A stretch of DNA of 64,000 bases from Neobacillus sp. CF12. GTDB taxonomy: Bacteria; Bacillota; Bacilli; Bacillales; Cytobacillaceae. Both the position numbers and the translations under genes were made by a program. Shown one piece after another: positions 15,771-25,410 of the stretch (position 1 is its first letter; every line of letters begins with the position of its first letter). A model generated the notes under the pieces. It saw only the letters and a list, made by a program, of their open reading frames with translations. It ran no database searches and was not told the origin of the DNA. The stretch lies in NCBI RefSeq assembly GCF_030348765.1, contig NZ_JAUCEU010000007.1, positions 2,990,001 through 3,054,000 of the forward strand. The letters run 5' to 3'.

Positions 15771-16706
15771 TCATCCTGCCACTCCTGGACGGTGGTTAAG
15801 GAAGTTTTGGTAAGCGAAACCTCTTACCTCTTCCTCCTTAAAGTGCTTTAATAATTCATTAATAAGATTTTGTGTTTTTGAGGCGTCCTCTAAATCCTTG
15901 ATAAACGTTGCTATTCCATCAAAATCCGAGCCTAATCCTATATGGTTCACACCACCTAATGTACAAAAGTGGTCGATATGCCTTATTAGGTCATTAATGG
16001 TCACCACACCTGCTTCTTTTACAAAGGGAGGATAATAAACAACATGAACCATCGCATTTCTTTTAAACATTGCTATCGCTTGTTCATCTGTTAAATTTCG
16101 AAGATGATTACAAACACTTCGAGAATTGGAATGGCTCGCGATTGGATATTTGGCTAACTCGATAACCTCCCAAATCCCCTTATCACTTAGGTGAGAAATA
16201 TCTGTCAGGATTTGATGTTCATTATTAAACTGAACAATTTCTTTACCAAATAGCGTAAGACCGCCTCCCCGCGGTTCTCCTGCACCGTCTGCTGCTAAAT
16301 TAGCATTATTCCATGTTAAACCAACAGACCGAACACCCAACTGATATAGGATGTGAAGTTTTGTTATATCGTTTCCAATGGCATCGACTCCCTCAAGGGT
16401 TAGCATCGCGCCTATTTGACCGATATTGATTTTTTCAAAATCTGACCAATCTTTAATATGGATCATATCAGGATTTTTGCCTAGTACTTCCTTATAAAAA
16501 TAATCAATTTGTACAAGAGCCTCTTGAAATTTCTGGTCTGAGGGAATATCGGGCTCAATAAAAATTGCAAAACACTGCACCTTCACTTGCCCATTATGCA
16601 ATCGAGATTTATTCGTCTGCAATTCCTTTGCATCAGCAAACTGCAGCGTGCCTTTCCCCTCAGAAAGTTTAAGTAATGCATCACAATGGAGGTCAATTAA
16701 TTTCAT
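15771..16706 (-). CDS. Membrane-dipeptidase family protein (peptidase M19)
   Basis: 311 aa. Zinc-ligand motifs of M19 are present: DLHCD at residues 4-8 (HxD), EGVDAIG near 128, and DISHLSDKGIWEVIELAKYPIASHS with the two histidines near 195-215. HIGLGSDFDGI near the C-terminus carries the final aspartate. These enzymes hydrolyse dipeptides, including D-amino-acid ones. No signal peptide, so cytoplasmic. AAAAGGAG precedes the ATG. Together with the small HTH gene it forms a unit. Confidence 0.9.
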   Translation of the reverse strand: MKLIDLHCDALLKLSEGKGTLQFADAKELQTNKSRLHNGQVKVQCFAIFIEPDIPSDQKFQEALVQIDYFYKEVLGKNPDMIHIKDWSDFEKINIGQIGAMLTLEGVDAIGNDITKLHILYQLGVRSVGLTWNNANLAADGAGEPRGGGLTLFGKEIVQFNNEHQILTDISHLSDKGIWEVIELAKYPIASHSNSRSVCNHLRNLTDEQAIAMFKRNAMVHVVYYPPFVKEAGVVTINDLIRHIDHFCTLGGVNHIGLGSDFDGIATFIKDLEDASKTQNLINELLKHFKEEEVRGFAYQNFLNHRPGVAG

Positions 16707-16913
16707 GATGAGCCGACTCCTTTTTTTAAAAATTTTATCATAAATAACAGTGAAAGGTTAAATAAGGGATTCATATTAACCAAATTCTAGTATTGTTATA
16801 GTAATTAATTACCAGTAAAAACAACATTTAGAATATTAAAAATTACCTATTAAGAATAGTAAATAAATAGTAGAATTTATGTATAGACTATATTGATGGA
16901 GGTGAATTTACCT

Positions 16914-17063
16914 ATGACAAATCAACCACTTCATTATGATGGAAGTATTCAATACAATGAAAGTTCCACTGCTAATTCTACAGTAAATGAGCCGTTTACA
17001 TTAACGGACGAAGTGCGTGCAAACATTAGTGGAAACCCTTACTTCAGTGAAAATAATAACTAA
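16914..17063 (+). CDS. Small hydrophilic protein (49 aa), function unknown
   Basis: The ORF runs from ATG 16914 to TAA 17061-17063. GGAGGTG lies 9 nt upstream and a strong terminator follows directly, so it looks like a real one-gene unit. The product starts [16 protein letters not shown] and ends YFSENNN; it is rich in Asn, Ser, Thr and Glu with no hydrophobic helix, and is probably largely unstructured. The size and composition would fit a small sporulation or stress protein, but I recognise no family. Confidence 0.62.
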   Translation: MTNQPLHYDGSIQYNESSTANSTVNEPFTLTDEVRANISGNPYFSENNN

Positions 17064-17065
17064 AA

Positions 17066-17107
17066 AATAAAAGGAGTTTGCACAGAAGCAAATTCCTTTT
17101 ATTTTTG
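17066..17107 (+). terminator. Strong terminator after the 49-aa gene
   Basis: A 16-nt stem with one G-T pair (17066-17081 with 17088-17103) and a 6-nt loop is followed by TTTTT. Confidence 0.85.
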
Positions 17108-17194
17108 GTCAATATCTGTTTTTATATCTGCATATACTTACATTCATTGCACAAACTAGAATGCAGCCTAGATACAGAAAGGATAGATACGGAA

Positions 17195-17830
17195 ATGACA
17201 AAAGTATTGTACATTACAGCTCATCCTCATGATGATACTCAATCTTATAGTATGGCAGTAGGAAAAGCATTTATTGATACTTACAAAGAAGTGAATCCTG
17301 ACCATGAAATTATTGATGTTGATCTTTACAGAGTGGATGTTCCACAAATCGATGTTGATGTCTTCAGTGGATGGGGAAAACTTCGATCCGGTACGGAATT
17401 TGAACAGCTATCAACGGAAGAAAAAGCAAAGGTTGGCAGACTATCTGAGATTTGTGAACAGTTTATTACTGCGGATAAATATATTTTTGTAACACCATTA
17501 TGGAATTTTTCCTTCCCGCCTGTCATGAAAGCCTATTTAGATGCAGTCTCAGTTGCAGGAAAAACCTTCAGGTACACGGAAAAAGGTCCAATTGGTCTAC
17601 TCACAGACAAGAAGGCTTTACATATTCAAGCCCGCGGAGGTATCTATTCAGAAGGACCTGCTGCAGCTATGGAGATGGGTCATCGGTATCTAGATATTAT
17701 GATGCAGTTTTATGGAGTCCCATCCTTTGAAGGTTTATTTGTTGAGGGCCATAATGCAATGCCTGACAAAGCACAAGAAATCAAAGAAAATGCTATTGCA
17801 CGTGCTAAAGACTTGGCACACACTTTTTAA
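17195..17830 (+). CDS. azoR: FMN-dependent NADH:quinone/azo oxidoreductase
   Basis: 211 aa, the normal length of AzoR flavoproteins. [20 protein letters not shown] is the flavodoxin-like first strand and phosphate loop, [21 protein letters not shown] (around 97-117) is the signature FMN-binding PLWNF-x-x-P motif, and [13 protein letters not shown] is the third FMN loop. The enzyme reduces quinones and azo dyes by two electrons with NADH. The frame is open from 17078, but the earlier part overlaps the previous terminator and has no family similarity, so ATG 17195 (AAAGGA about 11 nt upstream) is used. Confidence 0.92.
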   Translation: MTKVLYITAHPHDDTQSYSMAVGKAFIDTYKEVNPDHEIIDVDLYRVDVPQIDVDVFSGWGKLRSGTEFEQLSTEEKAKVGRLSEICEQFITADKYIFVTPLWNFSFPPVMKAYLDAVSVAGKTFRYTEKGPIGLLTDKKALHIQARGGIYSEGPAAAMEMGHRYLDIMMQFYGVPSFEGLFVEGHNAMPDKAQEIKENAIARAKDLAHTF

Positions 17831-17837
17831 TGCCAAG

Positions 17838-17868
17838 AGAGCCAACACCTTACGTTGGCTCTTTTGTT
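17838..17868 (+). terminator. Rho-independent terminator after azoR
   Basis: Stem AGAGCCAAC (17838-17846) with GTTGGCTCT (17854-17862), 7-nt loop, followed by TTTGTTTTT. Confidence 0.88.
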
Positions 17869-17958
17869 TTTAGGACAATTTACTCTAATACTGTTTATAA
17901 CCCTTTTTTATTTTACGTGCAGAGTTCACTTTTTAGATGCGAAACAGTTTGATATTCC

Positions 17959-18777
17959 TTAATATTTTCGTAGAAAGACTGGTTCTTTTCCAAATAATTT
18001 CCTTCTGATTAATTCATGTGAATCACTTAAAACATGTTCAATGGCTTGTGTGGAGTTTCCAAGGATTCTTAGTGACAATCCAGGAACCGCCAGCATGGAA
18101 ATACCAATTCTCACTCCGTCATGAGGATCTAACACTTCATAAAGTTCTTCTAAAAATCCCATGTTCATTCGCTCGTCCATCACGATCATCGTCCCAAAGT
18201 GTGTATATCCCTCCATATAACCAAATCCTGTTATATCTTCATCAGGTTCTAGTTTGACATGATCGAATAAAACAATTTGCCTTTCCAAGTATACTTCCAT
18301 CTTCGATTGTAGTAGATTATAGCGAAAAAGGGTGCCATCAGGTGCCCAACCTGGGGTAAATATGTCTGAACAAATAAGCGAAGCACCTTGCTCCATCCTA
18401 ACGATCATCTTTTGTTTGAAACAGGACCCCTCATATGCGATAACCGGATCTGGCAGATATTCTAAGAGACTTCCCTTTTTCAAATGAATGTCCATCTCTT
18501 GAATAGCTGGCTTTGACCTAGTTTTATAAATCTTCGTAGAGGATTGCGTGGTTAACAAAACTTCCGCATCCTTTTCTAAAACAATAGAAATCTTATAAGA
18601 ATCGCCGTCAATATAGCCCCCGCCAGGATTCATTAGGTACCCATACGCCTCTCCACTCGAAGTCAGATATACTGGCCTGGTTATTTTAAAAGCACCTTCT
18701 GAATAGGTTTCTTTAAAGATTGTTTTCTTATTTTTCTTCGCAGCTGATAATCTTAGGTATCCTGTTTGCTTTCCCAC
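17959..18777 (-). CDS. ureD: Urease accessory protein UreD (UreH)
   Basis: 272 aa, full length for UreD. The segment LTTQSSTKIYKTR (residues 75-87) is the family hallmark, and LEYLPDPVIAYEGSCFKQ follows. UreD is the scaffold that binds apo-urease and recruits UreF and UreG for nickel insertion. It is the last gene of the ureABCEFGD order and begins 1 nt after ureG ends, so it is fully coupled. No obvious terminator hairpin is seen directly after the stop. Confidence 0.95.
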   Translation of the reverse strand: MGKQTGYLRLSAAKKNKKTIFKETYSEGAFKITRPVYLTSSGEAYGYLMNPGGGYIDGDSYKISIVLEKDAEVLLTTQSSTKIYKTRSKPAIQEMDIHLKKGSLLEYLPDPVIAYEGSCFKQKMIVRMEQGASLICSDIFTPGWAPDGTLFRYNLLQSKMEVYLERQIVLFDHVKLEPDEDITGFGYMEGYTHFGTMIVMDERMNMGFLEELYEVLDPHDGVRIGISMLAVPGLSLRILGNSTQAIEHVLSDSHELIRRKLFGKEPVFLRKY

Positions 18778-19389
18778 TTATCCCAATCCTACTAGTAATG
18801 CATTTTTCTTAAGCCACTCTACGACGAGATCTAGCCCAGTATCAGTTTTTAAATTGGTAAAGATATACGGCTTCTTCCCTCTTGCCGCCTTCGTATCTTC
18901 CTCCATGACCTCGAGGCTTGCCCCGACATATGGTGCTAAATCGATTTTGTTAATAATAAACAAGTCTGATTTAATCATCCCTTGTCCGCCTTTACGCGGA
19001 ATTTTTTCCCCTTGAGCGACATCGATGATATAAATAGAAAAATCAACAAGCTCCGGACTAAAAGTCGCAGCCAGGTTATCACCCCCGCTTTCAACAAAAA
19101 TGATTGAAAGGTCCGGATGATTTGTCTTTAATTCCTCAATGGCTGCAAAATTCATCGAGGCATCCTCACGTATGGCGGTATGAGGACAACCGCCAGTTTC
19201 AACCCCAATAATTCGATCTGCTGGAAGAACACTATTTTTTATCAAAAACTGCGCATCTTCTTTTGTATAAATGTCATTGGTCACAACGGCAATCTTAAAT
19301 TCATCATTTAGGTATCTCGTTATTCGTTCGACCAGCATTGTCTTACCTGCCCCTACCGGTCCGCCAATTCCAATCCGTACTGGTTCCAT
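18778..19389 (-). CDS. ureG: Urease accessory GTPase UreG
   Basis: 203 aa. The P-loop [13 protein letters not shown] (residues 8-20), the metal-binding [11 protein letters not shown] near 66-76, [15 protein letters not shown] near 97-111 and the guanine-specificity motif NKID are all intact. UreG hydrolyses GTP to drive delivery of nickel into urease. It lies between ureF and ureD in the operon. Confidence 0.97.
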   Translation of the reverse strand: MEPVRIGIGGPVGAGKTMLVERITRYLNDEFKIAVVTNDIYTKEDAQFLIKNSVLPADRIIGVETGGCPHTAIREDASMNFAAIEELKTNHPDLSIIFVESGGDNLAATFSPELVDFSIYIIDVAQGEKIPRKGGQGMIKSDLFIINKIDLAPYVGASLEVMEEDTKAARGKKPYIFTNLKTDTGLDLVVEWLKKNALLVGLG

Positions 19390-19413
19390 CTTCTAACCCA
19401 CTTTCTATTAATA

Positions 19414-20100
19414 TTACGACATGAACAAACGGACATGCAGCTTTTCATGGCGCATTTGCGCAATTTCAATCCCTGGAGCAACTGCTCCAAAATCGTCTAT
19501 ATCTAAGGCTTCAATCCGCTTAACTGTCCCCAACAAAACTGGATGTATTTCAAGTAAAATCCGTTGCCCAGCAGTTTGACCAAGCGGAATTCCTCGAACG
19601 CCATTTTGGACAAGGGTAGTAATCGTTGAATATAAGAAGGTCAATATTGCTTGATTTCTATCAATCTTTAAAAAATCGCAAATAATCATAAAGGCAATTG
19701 CAGGGTGCCCAAAAGCTTCATTTCTTCGTATTTTTTTCAAATAGTCTACAAGTAAAGGAATGGAGTAAAGATCAATTCCTATCACGATCAGTCGTTCACC
19801 AATCCGACGATTTGCCTGGCGAGTTTCTAACGGCAAATTTTGTACAAATAATTTTCGATCAAGGTTCCAAATCTCATCAATTGCCTTTTTTTCTAATGCG
19901 TCAATGGTTAAAAGACAGGCTAACCCATCGGTATAGGCTAGTTGTTTTTCCAGATAAATCCGAATCCATTCAAAAAATGTTTCTTTATTATGGACACTTT
20001 CGTCCTGAATATAGGTTTCTAATCCAAAAGAATGAGAAAAAGCTCCCGATGGAAAATTCGAATCCCCTAATTGGAGTAAGCTTAAAAGCTGACTATTCAT
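19414..20100 (-). CDS. ureF: Urease accessory protein UreF
   Basis: 228 aa from ATG 20100; the frame is open from a TTG at 20112. The N-terminus [20 protein letters not shown] and the internal FGHPAIAF are UreF hallmarks. It bridges UreD and UreG in the maturation complex. The start overlaps the end of ureE by 8 bp, which suggests translational coupling. Confidence 0.94.
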   Translation of the reverse strand: MNSQLLSLLQLGDSNFPSGAFSHSFGLETYIQDESVHNKETFFEWIRIYLEKQLAYTDGLACLLTIDALEKKAIDEIWNLDRKLFVQNLPLETRQANRRIGERLIVIGIDLYSIPLLVDYLKKIRRNEAFGHPAIAFMIICDFLKIDRNQAILTFLYSTITTLVQNGVRGIPLGQTAGQRILLEIHPVLLGTVKRIEALDIDDFGAVAPGIEIAQMRHEKLHVRLFMS

Positions 20101-20539
20101 GACTGTGACCAATATGACGAAATGCCTTTTTTACTTTTCTTTCTTCCCTTGTATAAGGAATCTCTAATTGAACGAGCAGCTCCTCGACAAGATAATCGTA
20201 TTGAACGAGCATTACCTCATCTTCAAACTGCGCTGGCAGATGGCGATTGCCCAACTGGTGTGCGATTTCACCCATTTGTTTTATGCTCGAAGGACGAAGA
20301 ACAAGAAGGTCATCACTTGTTACACTTACGACGATCATATTTCTTTCGTCCATATATAGGATATCTCCATCAACCAAATCCTTCTGCTCCATTAAGCGGA
20401 TTCCCATTTCTTTTCCATGATCTGTTGTCACGCGCTGTATTCGTTTTACTAATTCATCACTTGATAAATAAACTCTTTCTATATGCCTGCCAGCGGACGA
20501 GATGTTGTCCACGTTACCTATAATCTCAGTAATAATCAT
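20093..20539 (-). CDS. ureE: Urease accessory metallochaperone UreE
   Basis: 148 aa from ATG 20539, with AGGAGGAG 7 nt upstream; upstream in-frame codons to 20602 overlap ureC and are not family-like. The core has [19 protein letters not shown], including the conserved nickel-binding histidine region. The C-terminus ends in HIGHSHE, a short histidine tail rather than the long His-rich tail of some enterobacterial UreE. It binds and passes nickel to UreG. Confidence 0.94.
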   Translation of the reverse strand: MIITEIIGNVDNISSAGRHIERVYLSSDELVKRIQRVTTDHGKEMGIRLMEQKDLVDGDILYMDERNMIVVSVTSDDLLVLRPSSIKQMGEIAHQLGNRHLPAQFEDEVMLVQYDYLVEELLVQLEIPYTREERKVKKAFRHIGHSHE

Positions 20540-20552
20540 CGCTTTGCTCCTC

Positions 20553-22265
20553 CTAAAATAAGAAATAACGCTGTGCCATCGGCAATACTTCCGCTGGTTC
20601 ACAGGTTACAAGTTCTCCATCTACGATAACCTCATACGTTTGCGGATCTACTTCAATTTTGGGCATTTCAGCATTGAGTTTCATATCCTTTTTTGTAAGT
20701 TGACGGGTCCCATGGGCGGGCTTGATTTGTTTTTTCAGCCCCAATTTTTCATGAACGCCAATATCAATCGCCGCTTTAGACAAGAAGGTAATACACGTGG
20801 AGTATTTTGCTTTACCAAAGGAGGCAAACATCGGACGGTATAAGACCGGTTGTGGCGTAGGGATTGAAGCGTTTGGGTCTCCCATCAAACTGTGAGCGAT
20901 CATTCCGCCTTTAATGACAATCTCTGGCTTAACTCCAAAAAAGGCTGGATCCCAAATTACCAAATCAGCCAATTTCCCGACCTCAATGGAACCAACTTCT
21001 TCGGAAATCCCGTGGGTAATCGCTGGGTTAATCGTATACTTGGCGATATATCGCTTCACACGGAAGTTATCTCCTATACCTGTGTCCTCTGGTAATTTCC
21101 CTCTTTGCTTTCGCATTTTATCCGCGGTCTGCCAGGTCCGTGTAATCACTTCACCGACACGGCCCATCGCCTGCGAGTCTGAACTTATCATGCTGAATAC
21201 GCCCATGTCATGGAGAATATCCTCAGCCGCAATCGTTTCTTTGCGGATTCGAGAATCAGCAAAAGCGATATCCTCTGGTACATCAGGGTCTAAATGATGA
21301 CAAACCATTAGCATATCCAAATGTTCATCTAATGTATTTTTAGTATATGGACGGGTTGGATTGGTGGATGAAGGAAGGATATATGGATAACTGGCAACCT
21401 TTATAATATCAGGGGCATGTCCTCCGCCAGCCCCTTCCGTATGGTAGGTATGTATAACCCTGCCATTAATGGCAGCCAGCGTATCTTCCACAAATCCGCC
21501 TTCATTTAAGGTATCGGTATGGATGGCAACTTGGACATCATATTGATCAGCAACCCGTAAGCAGTGATCAATCGCTGAGGCGGTTGTCCCCCAGTCTTCA
21601 TGGAGCTTTAGCCCAATGACACCGGCATTTACCTGCTCGATTAATGGCGCTTCAGAGGAGGAATTCCCCTTTCCTAAAAACCCAAGATTCATCGGGAACT
21701 CTTCTGCTGCTTCAAGCATCCGGTGAATATTCCACTCACCGGGAGTACAAGTTGTCGCATTTGTACCAGTAGCTGGACCAGTGCCGCCTCCAATCATAGT
21801 TGTAATCCCAGAGGATAGCGCTGTTTCAATTTGTTGAGGGCTAATGAAATGGATATGGGCATCGATACCTCCAGCCGTGACAAACATTCCTTCACCTGCA
21901 ATGACCTCTGTTGAAGCCCCAATGACCATATCCACTCCATCCATAAGTAGTGGATTACCGCTTTTCCCAATTCCTGCAATCCTTCCATCTCGAATACCGA
22001 TATCAGCCTTATAAATTCCAGTGTAATCAACAATAATGGCATTGGTGATGACCACATCAAGTGCCCCAGCCGCGCGTGTAGCAAGTGGGTGCTGCCCCAT
22101 CCCGTCACGAATGACTTTACCGCCGCCAAATTTGACTTCATCCCCATAAACCGTATAATCTTTTTCTATTTCAATAAATAAATCGGTGTCCGCAAGGCGA
22201 ATGGCATCGCCCATAGTGGGACCAAACATGTCTGCATATTGTTTTCTAGACATTTTGAAACTCAT
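20553..22265 (-). CDS. ureC: Urease subunit alpha
   Basis: 570 aa, normal length. Active-site elements are intact: HIHF near 137 (two nickel-ligand histidines), GLKLHEDWG near 218 with the lysine that is carbamylated, [28 protein letters not shown] with further nickel ligands, the mobile flap MLMVCHHLD with its Cys-His pair near 320, and SSDSQAMGR containing the last metal-ligand aspartate. It hydrolyses urea to ammonia and carbamate. It overlaps ureB by 4 bp. Confidence 0.98.
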   Translation of the reverse strand: MSFKMSRKQYADMFGPTMGDAIRLADTDLFIEIEKDYTVYGDEVKFGGGKVIRDGMGQHPLATRAAGALDVVITNAIIVDYTGIYKADIGIRDGRIAGIGKSGNPLLMDGVDMVIGASTEVIAGEGMFVTAGGIDAHIHFISPQQIETALSSGITTMIGGGTGPATGTNATTCTPGEWNIHRMLEAAEEFPMNLGFLGKGNSSSEAPLIEQVNAGVIGLKLHEDWGTTASAIDHCLRVADQYDVQVAIHTDTLNEGGFVEDTLAAINGRVIHTYHTEGAGGGHAPDIIKVASYPYILPSSTNPTRPYTKNTLDEHLDMLMVCHHLDPDVPEDIAFADSRIRKETIAAEDILHDMGVFSMISSDSQAMGRVGEVITRTWQTADKMRKQRGKLPEDTGIGDNFRVKRYIAKYTINPAITHGISEEVGSIEVGKLADLVIWDPAFFGVKPEIVIKGGMIAHSLMGDPNASIPTPQPVLYRPMFASFGKAKYSTCITFLSKAAIDIGVHEKLGLKKQIKPAHGTRQLTKKDMKLNAEMPKIEVDPQTYEVIVDGELVTCEPAEVLPMAQRYFLF

Positions 22266-22591
22266 GCCTGGTCCCCCTTTTTCGTGTCCAATTGGCCATC
22301 GGTTTTATTGTTTAGACCATAAACTTCACGCTTACCCGCAAATGGAACTAGCTCTACCTCTTTTGCATCCCCCGGTTCAAAGCGGACAGCCGTGCCCGCC
22401 GGAATATTTAAGTGTTTTCCATATGCCCCCGGACGTTCAAAATGGAGTGAACCATTGACTTCAAAAAAATGAAAATGGGACCCTACTTGTATAGGCCGGT
22501 CCCCTTTATTTAGTACCAGCACCTTTGAAACTGGTCTTCCCTGATTACAGGCAATCGGCTCTTGCCTTAATACATATTCTCCAGGAATCAT
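22262..22591 (-). CDS. ureB: Urease subunit beta
   Basis: 109 aa. The N-terminus [20 protein letters not shown] and the central [17 protein letters not shown] with [12 protein letters not shown] are characteristic of the free-standing beta subunit of three-subunit ureases. It forms the (alpha-beta-gamma)3 trimer with UreA and UreC. The overlap with ureC is an ATGA junction. Confidence 0.97.
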   Translation of the reverse strand: MIPGEYVLRQEPIACNQGRPVSKVLVLNKGDRPIQVGSHFHFFEVNGSLHFERPGAYGKHLNIPAGTAVRFEPGDAKEVELVPFAGKREVYGLNNKTDGQLDTKKGDQA

Positions 22592-22624
22592 GCAAGTCTC
22601 CGCCTTTACTATTAAACTAGCATT

Positions 22625-22927
22625 TTACCGAATTGGTTCATGAACGGTTATAAGCTTTGTTCCATCCGGAAATGTGGCTTCTACCTGTATATCGCGAATC
22701 ATTTCCGGTATTCCTTCCATCACGTCCTCAGTGGATAAAATCGATGTACCTTCACTCATCAATTGGGCAACGGTTTTTCCATCCCTAGCACCCTCCATAA
22801 TTTCATAGGTAATCAGGGCAATCGCTTCAGGATAATTTAATTTCAATCCGCGTTCTTTTCTACGCCTTGCCAAGTCGGCAGCGACGACGATCATTAATTT
22901 TTCCTGCTCACGCTGGGTTAATTTCAT
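22625..22927 (-). CDS. ureA: Urease subunit gamma
   Basis: 100 aa. [20 protein letters not shown] and [21 protein letters not shown] are diagnostic for the gamma subunit. Its start codon overlaps the stop of the upstream M20 hydrolase by 4 bp (ATGA), so urease is not an independent transcription unit but the 3' part of the purine-degradation operon. Confidence 0.97.
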   Translation of the reverse strand: MKLTQREQEKLMIVVAADLARRRKERGLKLNYPEAIALITYEIMEGARDGKTVAQLMSEGTSILSTEDVMEGIPEMIRDIQVEATFPDGTKLITVHEPIR

Positions 22928-24171
22928 GGTTTTCCTCCTGCTAATAAATCATAAAGGGTACAAGCGATGATTTTGGTAGCAGCCTGTAAATCAGAAAGTC
23001 GAATATTTTCATCTGCCCGGTGACCATTCGCCTCTTCTAACACTTTTGGTCCGACACCAAACATAATCGTAGGAATTCCTGCAGCATAGAAGTGGCGGGC
23101 ATCTGTATAAAGCGGTACTCCGTGAACAGGTAACTCGCCTTCCTCTTTCAAAATCGACTGCCAGTTTGCAGCCAGGGCGCGAACTAATGGTGTATTTTCC
23201 GGAACTGGGCCAAAGCTTTTTGCGTGAAGAATTTTTCTTATCTCTATTTTTATCCCCGGAATGCCTGCCACTGCTTGATGAACGAGTTCTCTAAACTCAG
23301 TTTCTGCTTCAACAAAGTCCTCTTCGGGAATTAATCGTCTATCCACCCTAATCGTGCATTCATCAGGAACGACATTGGTGTTTATTCCACCCGAAATGAT
23401 CCCTACATTCAATGTAGGAAAATCAATGCCTGGTATCGATGATTTTTTTTCAGCAAGTGTCTTTCGATAGTCATATAGCGCATTTACAATTTTTGATGTT
23501 GCCTCAATAGCGTCAATACCTGTATGCGGTAGGGCAGCATGTGCTGACTTTCCTGTTGTTTTGATTTCAAAATGCAAACAGCCATTATGAGCATTAACAG
23601 CAGAATAGGTGAATCCCGCAACGATGGCTTGATCAGGTTTAATATAGCCTTGGTCAATTAGCCACTTAGGACCTATTTCCCCACCTGTTTCTTCATCAAA
23701 TGTAAATGCAAGATCTATCATCCCAGAAAGCTGTTCGTTGACCTGTTTTAATGCAAGCACCGCATAGGTATAAGCGGCAATATCAGACTTTGACACAGCC
23801 ACCCCGCGTCCGTACATTTTTCCATCAATGACTTCTCCTTCATAAGGGTCGACACTCCATCCTAATCCAGGGGGAACAACATCTCCGTGTGCGTTTAACA
23901 CAATATTTGTCCCTTCGCCAAAAACTGTGGGAGCAAGGACGTTAGCCATACTAATCATCCCATTTGCTTTTACACTTTCTTCGTCAACTTCGAGGAGACA
24001 CACATTTTCAAATCCAAGTTCAGAAAGCTGTTTCTCTAAAACTCTGGCTATCGGTAAACAATCACCAGCTGGATTATCCGATGGAGTTTGCACTAGCTTT
24101 TTCAAAAAAGAGATTAGATCTTCTTCATGGTCCTGTATCCACTGGACAATCTTTGCTTTATCCTCATTCAT
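22924..24171 (-). CDS. M20 family metallohydrolase (ArgE/DapE/ACY1-type), substrate unknown
   Basis: 415 aa from ATG 24171, which has AGGAG 8 nt upstream; a GTG at 24180 is possible. Motifs of the two-zinc M20 hydrolases are visible: [11 protein letters not shown] near 94-104 (HxD), [13 protein letters not shown] near 160, a dimerisation insert around 195-310, and [20 protein letters not shown] with the late histidine. Its neighbours are allantoate amidohydrolase and ureA, with overlaps at ureA, so a job in the allantoate-to-urea or ammonia segment is likely (for example on a ureido acid). Family members of this type usually deacylate amino acids. Substrate is inference. Confidence 0.85.
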   Translation of the reverse strand: MNEDKAKIVQWIQDHEEDLISFLKKLVQTPSDNPAGDCLPIARVLEKQLSELGFENVCLLEVDEESVKANGMISMANVLAPTVFGEGTNIVLNAHGDVVPPGLGWSVDPYEGEVIDGKMYGRGVAVSKSDIAAYTYAVLALKQVNEQLSGMIDLAFTFDEETGGEIGPKWLIDQGYIKPDQAIVAGFTYSAVNAHNGCLHFEIKTTGKSAHAALPHTGIDAIEATSKIVNALYDYRKTLAEKKSSIPGIDFPTLNVGIISGGINTNVVPDECTIRVDRRLIPEEDFVEAETEFRELVHQAVAGIPGIKIEIRKILHAKSFGPVPENTPLVRALAANWQSILKEEGELPVHGVPLYTDARHFYAAGIPTIMFGVGPKVLEEANGHRADENIRLSDLQAATKIIACTLYDLLAGGKP

Positions 24172-24183
24172 AGTAATCACTCC

Positions 24184-25410
24184 TCAGTGGTTGTACGCTA
24201 ATTGATGTAATAATTGTATAAGTACCTCCAGACCCTTTTCTAAGTCCTGTGTCGAAGTATACTCAAGTGGCGAATGACTAATACCGCCCTGACTAGGAAC
24301 GAAAAGAATGGTCGTAGGGCAAATGCGGGCAAACAACTGGGCATCATGTCCCGCACCACTATTCATCCTATGAAAAGTAATAGAGTTACTGGTGCAAATA
24401 CTTTGTATAATTTCGTTAAGGCTATGATCCATTTGGGCCGGCTGAACTTCATGCCACATCTCTACTTGGCTATCCAAATTCATTTTTTGGGCATGATCAT
24501 GAAACTGCTCGGTAAATCGCTGACAAAAAGAGTGCAGAACCGATTCCTTTGGATGTCTCGCATCGACAGTAAACTGAACATGATTAGGTATTACATTGGG
24601 AACATTAGGTTCTACAAATAGCTGGCCAACACTTGTTACAAGATCCTCATCGTATTCCTTTACACTCTCGTATAAATCATGAATCATGTTTACCGCCCCG
24701 TGGAGAGCATCTTGTCTCCATTTCATTGAAGTTGTACCTACATGGTTAGATTCACCACTCACGGTAACTCGAAACCGTTTTTGACCGACAATCGCTTTGA
24801 CAATACCAATTGATTTTTCTACTTTTTCAAGTGTGGGTCCCTGTTCGATATGTAGTTCAATAAAAGTTTGTATATCTTTCCGGACCCTATATTCAGTAAG
24901 TCCAAATCCGGCAGCCATCATAGCTGTCTCAAAGCTGATGCCCTCCGAATCCTTGATATTATTAATATCTTTATATGAATAAATCCCCGTCATCATACCT
25001 GAACCCCAGAGAGCAACTGGAAAGCGACTTCCTTCCTCTTCGCAAAATGAAACCACCTCGAGGTTTATAGATGGCTCCCCATACTGCTTTTTCAAATGTA
25101 GTAATGCTAGAACTCCAGCGATAATTCCATAAGCACCATCATATTTTCCGCCTGATTTAACGGTGTCAACATGTGAGCCAATAAGGATGGTCGGTGCATT
25201 AAGATTAGGAGAAGGAAGTCTTCCAAATAAGTTGCCGATAGCATCATAATATGTTAACAGCCCCACTTCCTCCATCCAACCCTTTAAGGCCTGCTGTGCT
25301 TCCTTCCAAGGTTGTGAATAAAGTGTTCGCGTTACGCCTCCCTCTGGCTCACCCCCAAAAGAGGCCAGCCATTCTATTGCCTCATTAAGATTAGTGGGGA
25401 ATTGAGCCAT
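24184..25410 (-). CDS. allC: Allantoate amidohydrolase (PucF/AllC type)
   Basis: 408 aa from ATG 25410; GGGAGG lies 6 nt upstream, while in-frame codons up to 25443 belong to the end of allantoinase. GSHVDTVKSGGKYDGAYGI near 80-98 and FCEEEGSRFPVALWGSG near 118-134 carry the metal ligands, HIEQGP near 185 and a C-terminal SGAGHDAQ complete the site. This is the Zn/Mn-dependent hydantoinase/carbamoylase class of M20. The expected reaction is allantoate to ureidoglycine, ammonia and CO2; close relatives act on N-carbamoyl amino acids. Operon position supports allantoate. Confidence 0.88.
   Translation of the reverse strand: MAQFPTNLNEAIEWLASFGGEPEGGVTRTLYSQPWKEAQQALKGWMEEVGLLTYYDAIGNLFGRLPSPNLNAPTILIGSHVDTVKSGGKYDGAYGIIAGVLALLHLKKQYGEPSINLEVVSFCEEEGSRFPVALWGSGMMTGIYSYKDINNIKDSEGISFETAMMAAGFGLTEYRVRKDIQTFIELHIEQGPTLEKVEKSIGIVKAIVGQKRFRVTVSGESNHVGTTSMKWRQDALHGAVNMIHDLYESVKEYDEDLVTSVGQLFVEPNVPNVIPNHVQFTVDARHPKESVLHSFCQRFTEQFHDHAQKMNLDSQVEMWHEVQPAQMDHSLNEIIQSICTSNSITFHRMNSGAGHDAQLFARICPTTILFVPSQGGISHSPLEYTSTQDLEKGLEVLIQLLHQLAYNH

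Noticed and set aside
17078-17194. N-terminal extension of AzoR
   Set aside because: It overlaps the terminator of the 49-aa gene, lacks a ribosome site and exceeds the family length.
20122-21297. Plus-strand ORFs over the urease genes
   Set aside because: They lie opposite strongly conserved ureC and ureE coding sequence and are codon-bias shadows.
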